Below are positions 47,201 to 55,243 of a DNA stretch of 64,000 bases, piece after piece. The notes beneath the pieces are model-generated. The model was not told the DNA's origin. It worked only from the letters and a program-made list of their open reading frames with translations, and did no database searches. Source of the DNA: Thiocapsa bogorovii (GTDB lineage Bacteria > Pseudomonadota > Gammaproteobacteria > Chromatiales > Chromatiaceae); NCBI RefSeq assembly GCF_021228795.1, contig NZ_CP089309.1:682001-746000 (forward strand), in the 5' to 3' direction. Position 1 is the stretch's first letter; every line of letters starts with the position of its first letter. The translations under genes and the position numbers were made by a program.

Positions 47201-48287
47201 CACCGTCGTGATCGACGTCCTCGCCAACGACAGCGATCCGGACGGCGATCTCGACCCCGGCACCGTCGTGATTCAGAGTCTGCCCGCCTCCGGCACGCTG
47301 AGTGACGACGGCACCGGGCGCCTGACGTATATCCACGACGGCTCTGCCACCACGACCGACAGCTTCAGCTACACCGTCGCTGATGCGCTTGGGACCGTTT
47401 CGAATGTCGCGGAGGTGTCGCTCACGATCACCGCAGCCCCCGCAACGGCCTCGGTCTTCCACCACGGGACGCTTTCGGCAATCGACGACACCTGGCGTAC
47501 CGTCACGCTACCCCGCAGCTATACCAATCCGGTCGTCATCGCTGCCGTCCAGTACGACGCGCCTCCCGCATTCCCCGCGATCGCGCGGGTGCGCAACGCC
47601 ATCGGCAACAGCTTCGAGGTGCGCGTACAGAATCCGGGGAACGAGCCACTCGACGCGACCTACACCATCCACTACACGGTGGTCGAGGCCGGCGTCTATA
47701 CCCTCGCCGAGCACGGCATCAAGATGGAGGCCGCCCGGTTCAGCTCGAACCAAACCAGTGGAAGCGGCAACTGGTCTGCAGGCAACACCCGCGCCTACGC
47801 GCAGAGCTACACCAACCCGGTTGTCGTCGGTCAGGTTATGAGCGAGAACGACCCGCTCTGGTCGGTGTTCTGGGCGCGCGGCGGTACCATTAAAACGCCA
47901 CCCACCTCCAGCACCCTCGTCGTCTCGAAGCATGTCGGGGAAGACTTCGAGAAGACCCGTGCCAACGAAACCATCGGTTATCTGGTCATCGAGGCAGGCA
48001 GCGGCGTGGCCGCGGACACCCGTTATACGGCCGGCCTCAGCGCCCGAACGGTCGCGGGGGTCGAGGGTATCCCGCCCTACGCTGTGCCGTACCCCGCCGG
48101 CATCGCTCCGACGACCGCCGTGCTGTCCGCTTCAGCCATGCAAGGCGGCGACGGCGGCTGGCCCATCCTCTTCGGGCTCGCGCCCCTCAGCGCCGGAGCC
48201 CTGGATCTCGCCTTCCAGGAAGACCAGCTCGCCGATCTCGAGACCACCCACACCACCGAGCAGGTGGCCTACCTTTTGCTGGAATAA
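41238..48287 (+). CDS. Giant secreted modular surface protein 2
   Basis: 2349 residues; ATG at 41238 with GAGG seven bases upstream. Approximate order: signal peptide to 33 (LLLLVFACSLSA); LamG 35-266; two PKD 271-440; module A 441-608; FN3-like 618-711; jelly-roll module E 718-917; Ig-like 921-1008; module F 1011-1326; lectin-like 1336-1615; two HYR 1620-1768; a second module E 1773-1968; cadherin-like 1973-2068; lectin-like 2073 to the C-terminus (EQVAYLLLE). The first ~1770 residues are collinear with giant protein 1, after which the architectures diverge. No enzyme motif or anchoring signal. It is a paralogue that arose with the exporter duplication and then lost, or never gained, the extra HYR/lectin cassettes. 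Confidence 0.88.
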   Translation: MHMKRISERTRIAKRLSFLSLLLLVFACSLSAQTLPTPVAYWFLDEATGLAAPDAVAANDLTLTGPAQWAPDSGFVDGALALGGNGAYATRGDALLGPGIPGKLGATTRDFTLSAWIFPDSLTDRNPILVKQGAPERGLMWSAGTSDGTGRLTVEVYKSNNATTGKTELTSSVPLSVGVWQHVAVTYRFVADGTSVLRLYIDGNQVAETTSAVGPVRGNDRALDLGQYTWNSYARFFNGRIDEVQIFDAALTAAQVEDLIDEANLQATNVPPQAVLSATPQNGDAPLMVSFDAGASSDPDGSIVAYDWDFGDGIGSTEVAPVHDYVSPGVYTATLQVTDNLGKTGSTEQMIRATDPSSTPPVARFSARWNGITVTLDATASSDADGSIVSYQWNLGDGAAKSGPTIQHSYAQLGTYNVSLTVIDDSGKLDTRTQAVTFSAPELKVFEINRLVTKSDRGFPWDQPPAPAANGNWLTPINYAEGTLQMRAEIRGQPVAQAMKLQFCMWQYSLTLETCSSMRDVPGTPGTVVTWSSSIPTMYKKDGNPLDWANPRQRYALSIKNSAGLPVSDFSGWNWYGENPDAWYPLDIRYTVVAVPPGKTFGGWTADVLNAAPGYISDVTAPTIGPVNVSAGQTSAVLTWTTSEPATATLVYGPSASYGTGEATSSTLSTTHSVTLSSLSPGSTYHYRIDAVDATGNTRATGDLTFATQPAAPPAAAIVSDDFSQGSLDTAVWTFVNPLGDAALSLNGAQASISVPGGTAHDIWTAGNFAPRIMQAAPNANFEVEIKLDSPVTQRFQIQGLVVQESPSRFLRFDVHHDGTQVRVFAATLVDGAASVRHNVATALSGSPLYLRLARQGNLWTPRYSTDGTAWQTLGSFSHTMNVAAIGVFAANAANSGSPVPAHMLVVDHFFDTAAPIDPEPGAPVITTQPADRIVSAGQTATFSVVASGDAPLAYQWSRNGLPIAGANGASYSIPSVTTADNGALFVVTVSNAAGSVASRAARLDVTSAGAPVIDVWYGPEQPFGALGAPQWAINVLGNVSDPDGLGAVTYSLNGGPAQALSVGPFRRLEAPGDFNVEIPFASLIPGANLIEIRAADSGGNQSVRTVTVQHSPGNVWPLDYSIDWAATGNLQDVAQIVDGEWGLVGSALRPIQRGYDRLVAIGDLAWTDYEVTVPVTLHGFDAKGFERPNFKPALGVMLKWPGHSNWTGSQPAWGYYPAGGGAWYEFEQNGSGSLYVTDFENFDVLDPLARTLSTGVAYIWKVRVESLTGGTTRYSAKVWRATDPEPAGWEIIATDANDVEGGSLLLVAHYVDASFGNVTISPITSDPNEPPPPPVLHHGMLDGVGASWQTVTLPYNYTNPVVVASVRYPNASARPVVTRVRNAVGNRFELSVQNPSGQSLAGTYSVNYTVVEAGVYTQAQHGIKMEAVKFTSNNTNSKGSWWQQEARNYINSYSAPVVLGQVMSANDPRWSSFWARGDTKDDAPSPTKLSASKHVGEDTVKTRANELIGYLVIESGTGMTDGVAYQAGVSTAAVQGVGNSPPFAVPYQLATQASTAVVSSAGMKFSDGGWPVLFGADPLANGALALAIDEDQIADTERTHGSEQVAFLVLGGADGPSAPTVTPPPDIAAEATGTLTSVALGSGSSSDGSPVTNDAPSGGFPLGTTLVTWSATNAEGLTGTATQRVTVSDTTAPQVTAPPNIVTNATGTLTPVNLGQAAATDLFEPVTLVNDAPSSGFPVGTTLVTWTATDANGNSSSGTQSVTVVADGTGGGIVSDTFNRSTLGTGVWTFVNPLGDATLSLNGAQAGIAVPGATAHDIWTAGNFAPRLMQAAPNADFEVEIKFDSPVTQRFQIQGLVVEESATRFVRFDVHHDGSQVRVFAATLVDGTPTIRHNVATSLAGSPLHLRLARQGSLWTPKYSTDGTNWQTLTGFSHSMNVSAIGVFAGNSGSPVPANTALVDYFVSTADSIEPRPPIAVDDTASVVRGDTVVIDVLANDSDPDGDLDPGTVVIQSLPASGTLSDDGTGRLTYIHDGSATTTDSFSYTVADALGTVSNVAEVSLTITAAPATASVFHHGTLSAIDDTWRTVTLPRSYTNPVVIAAVQYDAPPAFPAIARVRNAIGNSFEVRVQNPGNEPLDATYTIHYTVVEAGVYTLAEHGIKMEAARFSSNQTSGSGNWSAGNTRAYAQSYTNPVVVGQVMSENDPLWSVFWARGGTIKTPPTSSTLVVSKHVGEDFEKTRANETIGYLVIEAGSGVAADTRYTAGLSARTVAGVEGIPPYAVPYPAGIAPTTAVLSASAMQGGDGGWPILFGLAPLSAGALDLAFQEDQLADLETTHTTEQVAYLLLE

Positions 48288-48313
48288 AGCGATTTCCGGA
48301 AGATTCCAACGCG

Positions 48314-48343
48314 GTAGGTTGTGCTGACGACACGAAGCACAAC
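48314..48343. repeat. Palindromic intergenic repeat related to 5603-5632
   Basis: Reverse complement of the 5603-5632 element with one mismatch; folds through GTTGTGCT and AGCACAAC. It lies in the 308-bp gap after giant protein 2 (48288-48595), which otherwise shows no gene. Confidence 0.8.
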
Positions 48344-48595
48344 TTGCACCCGCGGTAAGTTGGCTCGCAGGGCTCGGCACAATTTGCGGTCCCGGTGCGA
48401 GCCTGCCGCAGTCGGTCGCGCTGGATTCACCGAGACGCCGGAGCGCCGCCACACCATGGCGGGCGCTGATGGCGTTTAAGGATTGCGTCGAAGGCGGGCC
48501 AGGCGCCCGCAAACCTTGTAATGACACGACTTGACCGATTCGGCCGAAACTCGGAGCCTATCGGCCGACAGGAAACCCTTGCGCCTAACCGGTTC

Positions 48596-51500
48596 ATGAG
48601 ACGAAAAATGGACAATAAAATCCAAGCACGACGCACAGTGACACGACCTTTCACCGCACTCACACTCCTTTGTCTGCTGCTCATGGGTCTGGGCGGGGCT
48701 TCCCGGACCGCATCCGCCGACGACTGGTGGAGCAATCTCCACGAATACCGCGTCCCGCTCGAAGTCGCGGCGGGATCCACCGCACTCGTCGACAAGATCG
48801 TTGCCCTTCCGATCGACTTGACGAGCCTGCTCATGCAGGCCGGCGCCGGATCGACCACCCTGGATGTGCGATCGCTCCGAGTGCTCGAGACATCAAGCGC
48901 CGGCGTGGTGCTCAACCCCGCCGCGCCGTTTCAGTTCGACCCGGCGCCGGATTTCGACCCGAGATCGAATGCGACCGGTGAATTGGTCCTCCTGATGGAA
49001 GGCGCGACACCCTCGAACGGACGACGGTATTACCAGCTCTACTTCGCGTCCGGCGCATCCCTGCCGGCAGCCCCGGTCCTTCCTCGAATCTTCGTCACCG
49101 ACGGCGCCATCGACGAGGGCCATCCGAGTGTCGCCGTGAACACGCTCATCGGCGACTGGTACTACCACAAAGACGGCGCCGGTTTCTCCAGCCTGGTGGA
49201 CACGAGCGGCAACGACTGGATCGGCTACTCCGCCGCGAGCGGTGCAAGCGGCGAGTACCGGGGCATCCCGAACATGGTGCCACCGGCGAGCGGCGGATAC
49301 TTCCACCCCGGACCCGGCACCGCGCGGTCGAGTATCATCGATCGCGGCCCCCTGCGCACACGCATCCACTCCGAAACAGCGGACGGACGGTGGTCCACGC
49401 TTTGGGAGATCCTTCCGACCCACGCCACCATGACCGTCACCCGAGCTGCCGGCAACTACTGGTTCCTCTACGAGGGCACGCCCGGCGGAACGCTCGATCC
49501 GGACACCGACCTCGTCGTTCGCTCCAACGGCACCCAGACAAAGGCATCTGCAAGTTGGAAGCTGGATATTCCCGGCGAGGAATGGGTCTACTTCGCCGAT
49601 CCAGGCGTCGGACGTGCGCTCTATGTTGCGAGCCATCAGGGCGATTCGACGATCGACTCCTATCGGCCTATGGATGGCGCCATGACGGTCTTCGGCCTCG
49701 GCCGCGATCGCCTCAATCCCTTGCTTTCCGGCGCACGCCGCTTTTCGGTCGGCTTGGTCGACAACACAAAACTCGCGACGGTCTCACCCCTGGTCCGCTC
49801 CGCAGCCGCGGACAACGTCACCGGCACCCTCGGCGCCCCGGAGTCCCGTCCGCAGGACGACGGAATCCCGGTTGCACGCGCCCTGGCCAACCGCGTCGCA
49901 GGTCCGGCCGACTTGACCATCAACGTCAACGGCGGAACCTCGAGCTGCGCCTGCGGGCCCATCACCAGCTACGCCTGGGACTTCGGCGACGGCGGCACCG
50001 CCAACGGCGCCTTAGCCAGTCACACCTTCGCGCAGGAAGGCATCTTTACCGTGACCCTCACGGTGACCTCCGCCACCGGCACGACCGCGACCGATCATTT
50101 CGCCGTCGCCGTCGGGGCGCTCCTGCCCGGTGAAGGACCGCAGGCCGTCTTGAAAAGCAACGTGGCGAGCGGCTCCGCACCGCTCACGGTCGAGCTCGAC
50201 GGAACCGACTCGACGGATCCCGATGGCGGCACTCTGAGTTACAGCTGGGATTTCGGTGACGGCGCGACCGCCTCCGGACCCTTTGCGAGCCACACCTTCA
50301 CTCAACCCGGGACTTACACAGTTCTCCTCACAGTCACCGACAGCCAGGGCAGGATCGGCACCGACAGTGCCGCAATCAACGTCATCCCGGCCGTGGGCAG
50401 CGCGCCCCCGGTCTTCCATCACGGCAGGGTCGAGAACGTCGGCGAAACCTGGAAGACCGTCGCCTTACCCTATGACTACAAGGATCCGGTCGTGATCGCT
50501 TCGGTGCAATATCCGGACGCAGCGGTACAACCCGTCGTCACGCGCGTGCGCAATGCCTCCGGCAACCAATTCGAAGTGCGCGTGCAGAACCCGAGCGATC
50601 AATCCCTCGCCCGAACCTACAGCGTCGATTACACGGTCGTGGACGCCGGCACCTACAGCGTCGCCGAGCACGGGATCAAGATGGAGGCGGTCAAGGCCAC
50701 CTCGACCAAGACGAACGCAAAAGGCGCTTGGACGGCGAAGGAAACTCGCGCCTACACCAACAGCTACGCCACACCCGTCGTCCTGGGCCAGGTCATGAGC
50801 GCCAACGACGCGGGCTGGTCGGTCTTCTGGGCACGCGGCGCCACCAAGGACAGCCCTCCGAGCCCAAGCGCACTCTCTGCCGGCAAACACGTCGGCGAAG
50901 ACACCGACAAAACACGCGCGAACGAGGCCATCGGCTATCTGGTGATCGAGGCGGGAAGCGGCAATATCGGCGGCGTCGCCTATCAAGCCGGCGTCAGCGC
51001 ACCGGTCGTCGCCGGGATCGCTGCGGGACCTTACTCGATAGCGCTCTCGAGCGGCTCAACGCCCTCGACCGCGGTCGTTTCCGCCTCCGGCATGCGCGGC
51101 GGCGACGGCGGCTGGCCGGTCTTGTTCGGCGCAAATCCGCTCGCCGCCGGTGTCCTCGGGCTCGCGTTCGACGAAGACCAGATCACAGACACGGAGCGGT
51201 CCCACGGCGCCGAGCAGGTCGCCTACCTCGCGCTCGGAAACGAGGGCGGCGGCACCGGGAACCTTCCTCCTGTTGCATCCTTCACCGCGAGCCCGACCAG
51301 CGGAACGGCGCCGTTGACGGTGAGCTTCAACTCATCGACGTCGTCGGACGTCGGCGGAGCGATCGTGAGTCGGACTTGGTCCTTCGGCGATGGCGGCACA
51401 AGCACCGCAGTCTCGCCCGGGTATACCTATACGGCGGCGGGAACCTACACGGCGACCCTGACCGTCACCGACAATGACGGAGCAAACGCGACTGCGTCCA

Positions 51501-52102
51501 AGACAATTACTGTCGGATCCGCTCCTCCTCCGGGGGGCACAGGCAAGGAGCTTAAGGTCTTCGACTGGAATTGGCCGGTCATCGAGGACGACAGAGGTTT
51601 CCCGAAGGCCGAGCCGGTCGCGAAGCCGCGTAACCGGATCTTCGAGATGCTCGCCGGCTCCAACGGCGACTGGACGTCGCCGGTCGACTACGCGAATGGC
51701 ACCCTGCACATGCGCGTACAAGTCAAGAGCCAACCCGTTCCACAAGCCATGAAGATTCAGTTCTGCGTGTGGCAGTGGGAAACTCCGACCTCCGGATGGA
51801 CGACTTCCCGAGAGACCTGCACGCCGACGGCGAATGTTCAGGGTACGACCGGGAATCAGGTCATTTGGTCCGCCGCGATTCCGACCATGTGGAAAAAGGA
51901 CGGGAAGCCGATTGTGTGGACGGACCCAAGGACACGCTACGGTATCGCGATCAAGAACACGAACGGGGTGCCGGTGACCAACTATGACGGATTCGTATTG
52001 TGGGCAGGCGAGGATCCGAAGGAATGGTATCCGCTCGATGCGCGCTTCACGGTCGTCGCGGTTCCCAAAGGCGCGACCTTTAGCGGCTGGTCAAACTACT
52101 AA
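48596..52102 (+). CDS. Secreted modular protein: module C / PKD / lectin-like / PKD / module A
   Basis: 1168 residues from the ATG at 48596 (MRRKMDNKIQ; a second ATG at 48608). Signal peptide to about 41 (LLCLLLMGLGGASRTASA). Module C, 41-422, is strongly similar to residues ~2408-2785 of giant protein 1 and contains WWSN at its start, PFQFDPA, GDWYYHKDGAGFSSL, GNDWIGYS, NYWFLYEGTPGG and EEWVYFADPGVGR. Then two PKD domains 436-600, one lectin-like module 606-882, a third PKD 887-976, and C-terminal module A 984-1168. The C-terminal order PKD plus module A is that of the 15089-17143 protein, so this gene looks like a mosaic of its neighbours. Secreted; function not known. Confidence 0.86.
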   Translation: MRRKMDNKIQARRTVTRPFTALTLLCLLLMGLGGASRTASADDWWSNLHEYRVPLEVAAGSTALVDKIVALPIDLTSLLMQAGAGSTTLDVRSLRVLETSSAGVVLNPAAPFQFDPAPDFDPRSNATGELVLLMEGATPSNGRRYYQLYFASGASLPAAPVLPRIFVTDGAIDEGHPSVAVNTLIGDWYYHKDGAGFSSLVDTSGNDWIGYSAASGASGEYRGIPNMVPPASGGYFHPGPGTARSSIIDRGPLRTRIHSETADGRWSTLWEILPTHATMTVTRAAGNYWFLYEGTPGGTLDPDTDLVVRSNGTQTKASASWKLDIPGEEWVYFADPGVGRALYVASHQGDSTIDSYRPMDGAMTVFGLGRDRLNPLLSGARRFSVGLVDNTKLATVSPLVRSAAADNVTGTLGAPESRPQDDGIPVARALANRVAGPADLTINVNGGTSSCACGPITSYAWDFGDGGTANGALASHTFAQEGIFTVTLTVTSATGTTATDHFAVAVGALLPGEGPQAVLKSNVASGSAPLTVELDGTDSTDPDGGTLSYSWDFGDGATASGPFASHTFTQPGTYTVLLTVTDSQGRIGTDSAAINVIPAVGSAPPVFHHGRVENVGETWKTVALPYDYKDPVVIASVQYPDAAVQPVVTRVRNASGNQFEVRVQNPSDQSLARTYSVDYTVVDAGTYSVAEHGIKMEAVKATSTKTNAKGAWTAKETRAYTNSYATPVVLGQVMSANDAGWSVFWARGATKDSPPSPSALSAGKHVGEDTDKTRANEAIGYLVIEAGSGNIGGVAYQAGVSAPVVAGIAAGPYSIALSSGSTPSTAVVSASGMRGGDGGWPVLFGANPLAAGVLGLAFDEDQITDTERSHGAEQVAYLALGNEGGGTGNLPPVASFTASPTSGTAPLTVSFNSSTSSDVGGAIVSRTWSFGDGGTSTAVSPGYTYTAAGTYTATLTVTDNDGANATASKTITVGSAPPPGGTGKELKVFDWNWPVIEDDRGFPKAEPVAKPRNRIFEMLAGSNGDWTSPVDYANGTLHMRVQVKSQPVPQAMKIQFCVWQWETPTSGWTTSRETCTPTANVQGTTGNQVIWSAAIPTMWKKDGKPIVWTDPRTRYGIAIKNTNGVPVTNYDGFVLWAGEDPKEWYPLDARFTVVAVPKGATFSGWSNY

Positions 52103-52132
52103 GGTGATTTCCGGAAAAGGATTTCCCTGCGT

Positions 52133-52155
52133 GTAGGGGCGAATTTATTCGCCCT
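52133..52155. repeat. Palindromic intergenic repeat, copy 2
   Basis: Second copy of the GGGGCGAATTTATTCGCCCC-type palindrome of 4419-4442, one mismatch at the right end, 31 bp after the stop of the modular protein. Confidence 0.8.
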
Positions 52156-52291
52156 TGCTGCCTCGACAGGTCTTCCGGGTATGCACCGTCGGAATGCCCA
52201 TCATGAGAATCGCCTAACCGTTATGCCGAACGCGTGACCCGCGCTCCGCGGTGTCAATCATGCCCTGCGGCACCACGAGTCCTTTGTCGCC

Positions 52292-53398
52292 TTAATGACC
52301 CAAGACCCTTCGATAGACATCCAATGTCAGTTGGCTGACCAGCTCCCAACTATACCGATCAGATACCCAGCCCCGAACCCGATCCGAGTACGCCGGATCC
52401 CTTCCCGCATCCGCGAGCTCACGCAACCGCTCAGCCAAAATCACGACATCGCCTAAAGGAAAGTAATGTTCGGCCGGCAAACCGATCTCGAGATTCGCGG
52501 GAATATCACTCGCCAGAACCGGCAACCCGAAGCTCAACGCCTCCAGCAACGCGATCGGAAGACCTTCATGAGATGACGGAAGCACAAAAACCCCCGCGTG
52601 CGCAAAGAGTTGCCTCAAAACATCACCGGTCTGAAACCCCGCCATAACCACTCCGGGCGTCGCTTCCGCCAAGGCCTCGACGCGAGCCGAGTACTGATCC
52701 GGATGATCCGCACAGCCTACGATGACCAATTTCCATCCCGGAAGGCCCGCCTTCGCGAATGCCCCGATGAGGTCATCATGGCGCTTCTCCGGCACCAACC
52801 GGCTGACCAACAACACGTATCGCCCGGCCGTGAGCCCGAATCCAGCGAGCGCGTCCTCCTCGGCAGGGATCACCGGAAGCGTGACGCCGTTCGGGATCCG
52901 GACCGAGTCCAACCCGTACGCATGACGCACGTGTGCCTGAATCGTCTCCGAGATCACGATGCGTTCGTTTGCGAAACGCATCCCCCACGATTCGCCCCGC
53001 TTAATGACCCACTTGGCGAGACGTCCCCACTTCTGCCGATCGTAATCCGGCCCGTGGTGAGTCACGACGACCCGAAGCCCGAGCAAACGTGCGAGCGGAG
53101 TCATAATCGCAGGACCGATCGCCTGGATGTGCAGAATTTCCGGCCGTCTGATTCCGGCATAAAGCACTCCCAGAAAGGTGTGCACGAACGCCTCGAGATT
53201 TTTCGATCTCGGCGCCCAGAGTCGCGTCATCCGAACACCGGGAACCCCGACATTTTGCGTCGGCAGATAACCGGCCCGCCCGATCACCTCAACGGTGCAG
53301 CCAAGCTCGGCGAGCCGCGGACAGATCTGCTCGGCATGCGTCTCCACACCACCCATCACGCCGGGAAAACCTCGAAAACCGAGCCAAACTACATCCAT
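52292..53398 (-). CDS. Glycosyltransferase family 4, Cps2T/DUF1972 (rhamnosyltransferase-like)
   Basis: 368 residues from the ATG at 53398 with AAGGA upstream; the GTG at 53413 is less likely. The N-terminus MDVVWLGFRGFPGVMGGVETHAEQI is the DUF1972 signature of Cps2T-like enzymes, which add rhamnose to capsule or EPS repeat units in streptococci. The GT4 C-terminal half follows: VSRLVPEKRHDDLI and the E-x7-E motif in SSHEGLPIALLEALSFGLPVL. A GT-B enzyme, cytoplasmic and membrane-associated. The sugar cannot be assigned from sequence. It stands alone between surface-protein genes. Confidence 0.88.
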   Translation of the reverse strand: MDVVWLGFRGFPGVMGGVETHAEQICPRLAELGCTVEVIGRAGYLPTQNVGVPGVRMTRLWAPRSKNLEAFVHTFLGVLYAGIRRPEILHIQAIGPAIMTPLARLLGLRVVVTHHGPDYDRQKWGRLAKWVIKRGESWGMRFANERIVISETIQAHVRHAYGLDSVRIPNGVTLPVIPAEEDALAGFGLTAGRYVLLVSRLVPEKRHDDLIGAFAKAGLPGWKLVIVGCADHPDQYSARVEALAEATPGVVMAGFQTGDVLRQLFAHAGVFVLPSSHEGLPIALLEALSFGLPVLASDIPANLEIGLPAEHYFPLGDVVILAERLRELADAGRDPAYSDRVRGWVSDRYSWELVSQLTLDVYRRVLGH

Positions 53399-53482
53399 TG
53401 CGTCGTCCTTCACCTAGCATTTCTCGGACAAGGGCAGCGCCGACCAAGCCGTTTCCACCCCGGATCGCCGACCCCGCAGATC

Positions 53483-53838
53483 GCAGGGTCGATAAGCGCA
53501 GCGCATCCACCGACCCCCAACCCCGCCAAAATTGTAGGGTGGATAAGCGCAGCGCATCCACCGACACGGCTTGGAGGGCAGTTCGAACGCTTGCCTCTCA
53601 GATGATGTAAGATTTCGTCTAGGACGACGAACCTCCGGCGACGTCACTCGTCATCTCGCCGAGCAAGGTTCCGACATCACCCGACAACATCTCCCGTGGC
53701 ACCACTCCAGCCGTGTCACAGGCATTGCCAATAAACCCGGCTACGGCGCCGAAACGAGCCGCAGGGTAGGTGAGCGCAGCGCATCCACCAAGTTCGGTAT
53801 AGGGCTCGGTGGACTTCGCTCTCGCTCGTCCACCCTAC
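53483..53838. repeat. Array of REP-like palindromes (AGGGT..GATAAGCGCAGCGCATCCACC family)
   Basis: Related ~32-bp units at 53483-53514 and 53534-53565, and a facing pair at 53761-53838 (AGGGTAGGTGAGCGCAGCGC, then a GGTGGACTTCGC...CCACCCTAC arm). One further relative is at 63657-63689. The units fold through GGGTGGAT and ATCCACC. They fill the 621-bp gap 53399-54019, which contains no convincing gene. Confidence 0.85.
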
Positions 53839-54019
53839 CGGCCACCTGTCTGATCAACAAGCACGTGTCACGTTGGTTTTAGGCGCTCCGCCGGCATGAG
53901 CGGCGATGGCAGCACTTACGACCAAAACGCCGGCCGAGCACAGACAAACTGGATTTCCGAGTCAGAAAAACAGCGCCGAAGACTCGACCAAACGGCATCG
54001 ACATCCATAGAGGCCCACT

Positions 54020-55243
54020 GTGCCCCGATTATTGGCCATCAACAACTACTACTACCGTCGCGGCGGCGCAGAAGTCGTGTTTCTGGAGTCTGCAAAACTC
54101 CTCGCCGATGCCGGATGGGATGTCGTCCCGTTCGCCATGAAACATCCGCAGAACCTGCCGTCCCCGTGGTCGGAATATTTCGTCGACGAAATCGAGTACG
54201 GCGAAGACTATTCCTTCCTCGAGAAAGCCGCCCGGATCCCGAAGGTCATCTATTCGTTCGAAGCACGCCGCAAGATTCGCGACCTGATCCGTGTTGCCAG
54301 ACCTGATATCGCCCATGCCCACAACGTCTACCATCACATCTCACCCTCCATCTTCGGGGCACTCAAAGAGGAAGGCATCCCGACGATTCTGACGCTCCAT
54401 GACCTAAAGCTTGCTTGCCCCGCCTACAAGATGCTGACGCACGACGGAATCTGCGAGCGATGTAAAGGCGGCCGAATTTGGAACGTTGTCGCACACAAAT
54501 GCGTTAAAGATTCCTATGCACTCAGCGGCACCATCGCCTTGGAGACCTTGGTCCACCGCGCCCTGCAGCTGTACTCGCGCAACGTCGAACGATTCGTCGT
54601 CCCGAGCCGGTTCTACCTGGAAAAGTTCGTTGAATGGGGTTGGAGCCGAGACAGATTCACCTACCTCCCCAACTTCGTCGACACCACACGGTTTACACCC
54701 GACCCGACACCCGGAAAGGCGTTCGTCTATGTCGGGCGCTTAGGTCATGAGAAGGGGCTTAGAACCTTGATCAAGGCAGCCGCGCTGGCGGATGTTCCGC
54801 TACGCATCATCGGCACCGGCCCTGAGGAGGAAATGCTTCGCGCACTTGCAGAGCAGACCGGCGGCCAAGTCGAGTTTCTAGGCTATCTTGCCGGAGAGGA
54901 TCTGCAAAAAGCCATCAAGGCGAGCCGCGCCCTTGTCCTACCCTCGGAATGGTACGAAAACGCCCCGATCAGCGTCCTTGAAGCGTACGCACTAGGACGC
55001 CCTGTGATCGGAGCAAGGATCGGCGGGATTCCCGAACTGATTCGTTCAGGTGAAACTGGGGATACCTTCGAAAGCGGTGACGAGGAAGCCTTGGCTGCGG
55101 TCTTGCTGAAGTTCGCAACTCTCAACGCCTCGGAGGTAACAGAGATGGGCATGGCAGGCCGATGCTGGGTTGAAAATAACTTCTCCGACGCCCGCCATCG
55201 TGACAGACTCTCTGTACTCTACAGATCCCTTGGCGTTGTTTAG
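54020..55243 (+). CDS. Glycosyltransferase family 4
   Basis: 407 residues starting at GTG 54020 (MPRLLAINNYYYRRGGAEVVFLES), GAGG ten bases upstream. RGGAEVV is the acceptor-side glycine loop of GT4 enzymes. The Cys-containing insert LACPAYKMLTHDGICERCKGG is typical of one GT4 subgroup. The C-terminal half has YVGRLGHEKGLRTLI and the E-x7-E catalytic motif in LPSEWYENAPISVLEAYALGRPVIG. Probably adds a sugar to a lipid-linked surface glycan; donor unknown. Same region as the other GT4 but on the opposite strand with its own promoter. Confidence 0.9.
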   Translation: MPRLLAINNYYYRRGGAEVVFLESAKLLADAGWDVVPFAMKHPQNLPSPWSEYFVDEIEYGEDYSFLEKAARIPKVIYSFEARRKIRDLIRVARPDIAHAHNVYHHISPSIFGALKEEGIPTILTLHDLKLACPAYKMLTHDGICERCKGGRIWNVVAHKCVKDSYALSGTIALETLVHRALQLYSRNVERFVVPSRFYLEKFVEWGWSRDRFTYLPNFVDTTRFTPDPTPGKAFVYVGRLGHEKGLRTLIKAAALADVPLRIIGTGPEEEMLRALAEQTGGQVEFLGYLAGEDLQKAIKASRALVLPSEWYENAPISVLEAYALGRPVIGARIGGIPELIRSGETGDTFESGDEEALAAVLLKFATLNASEVTEMGMAGRCWVENNFSDARHRDRLSVLYRSLGVV

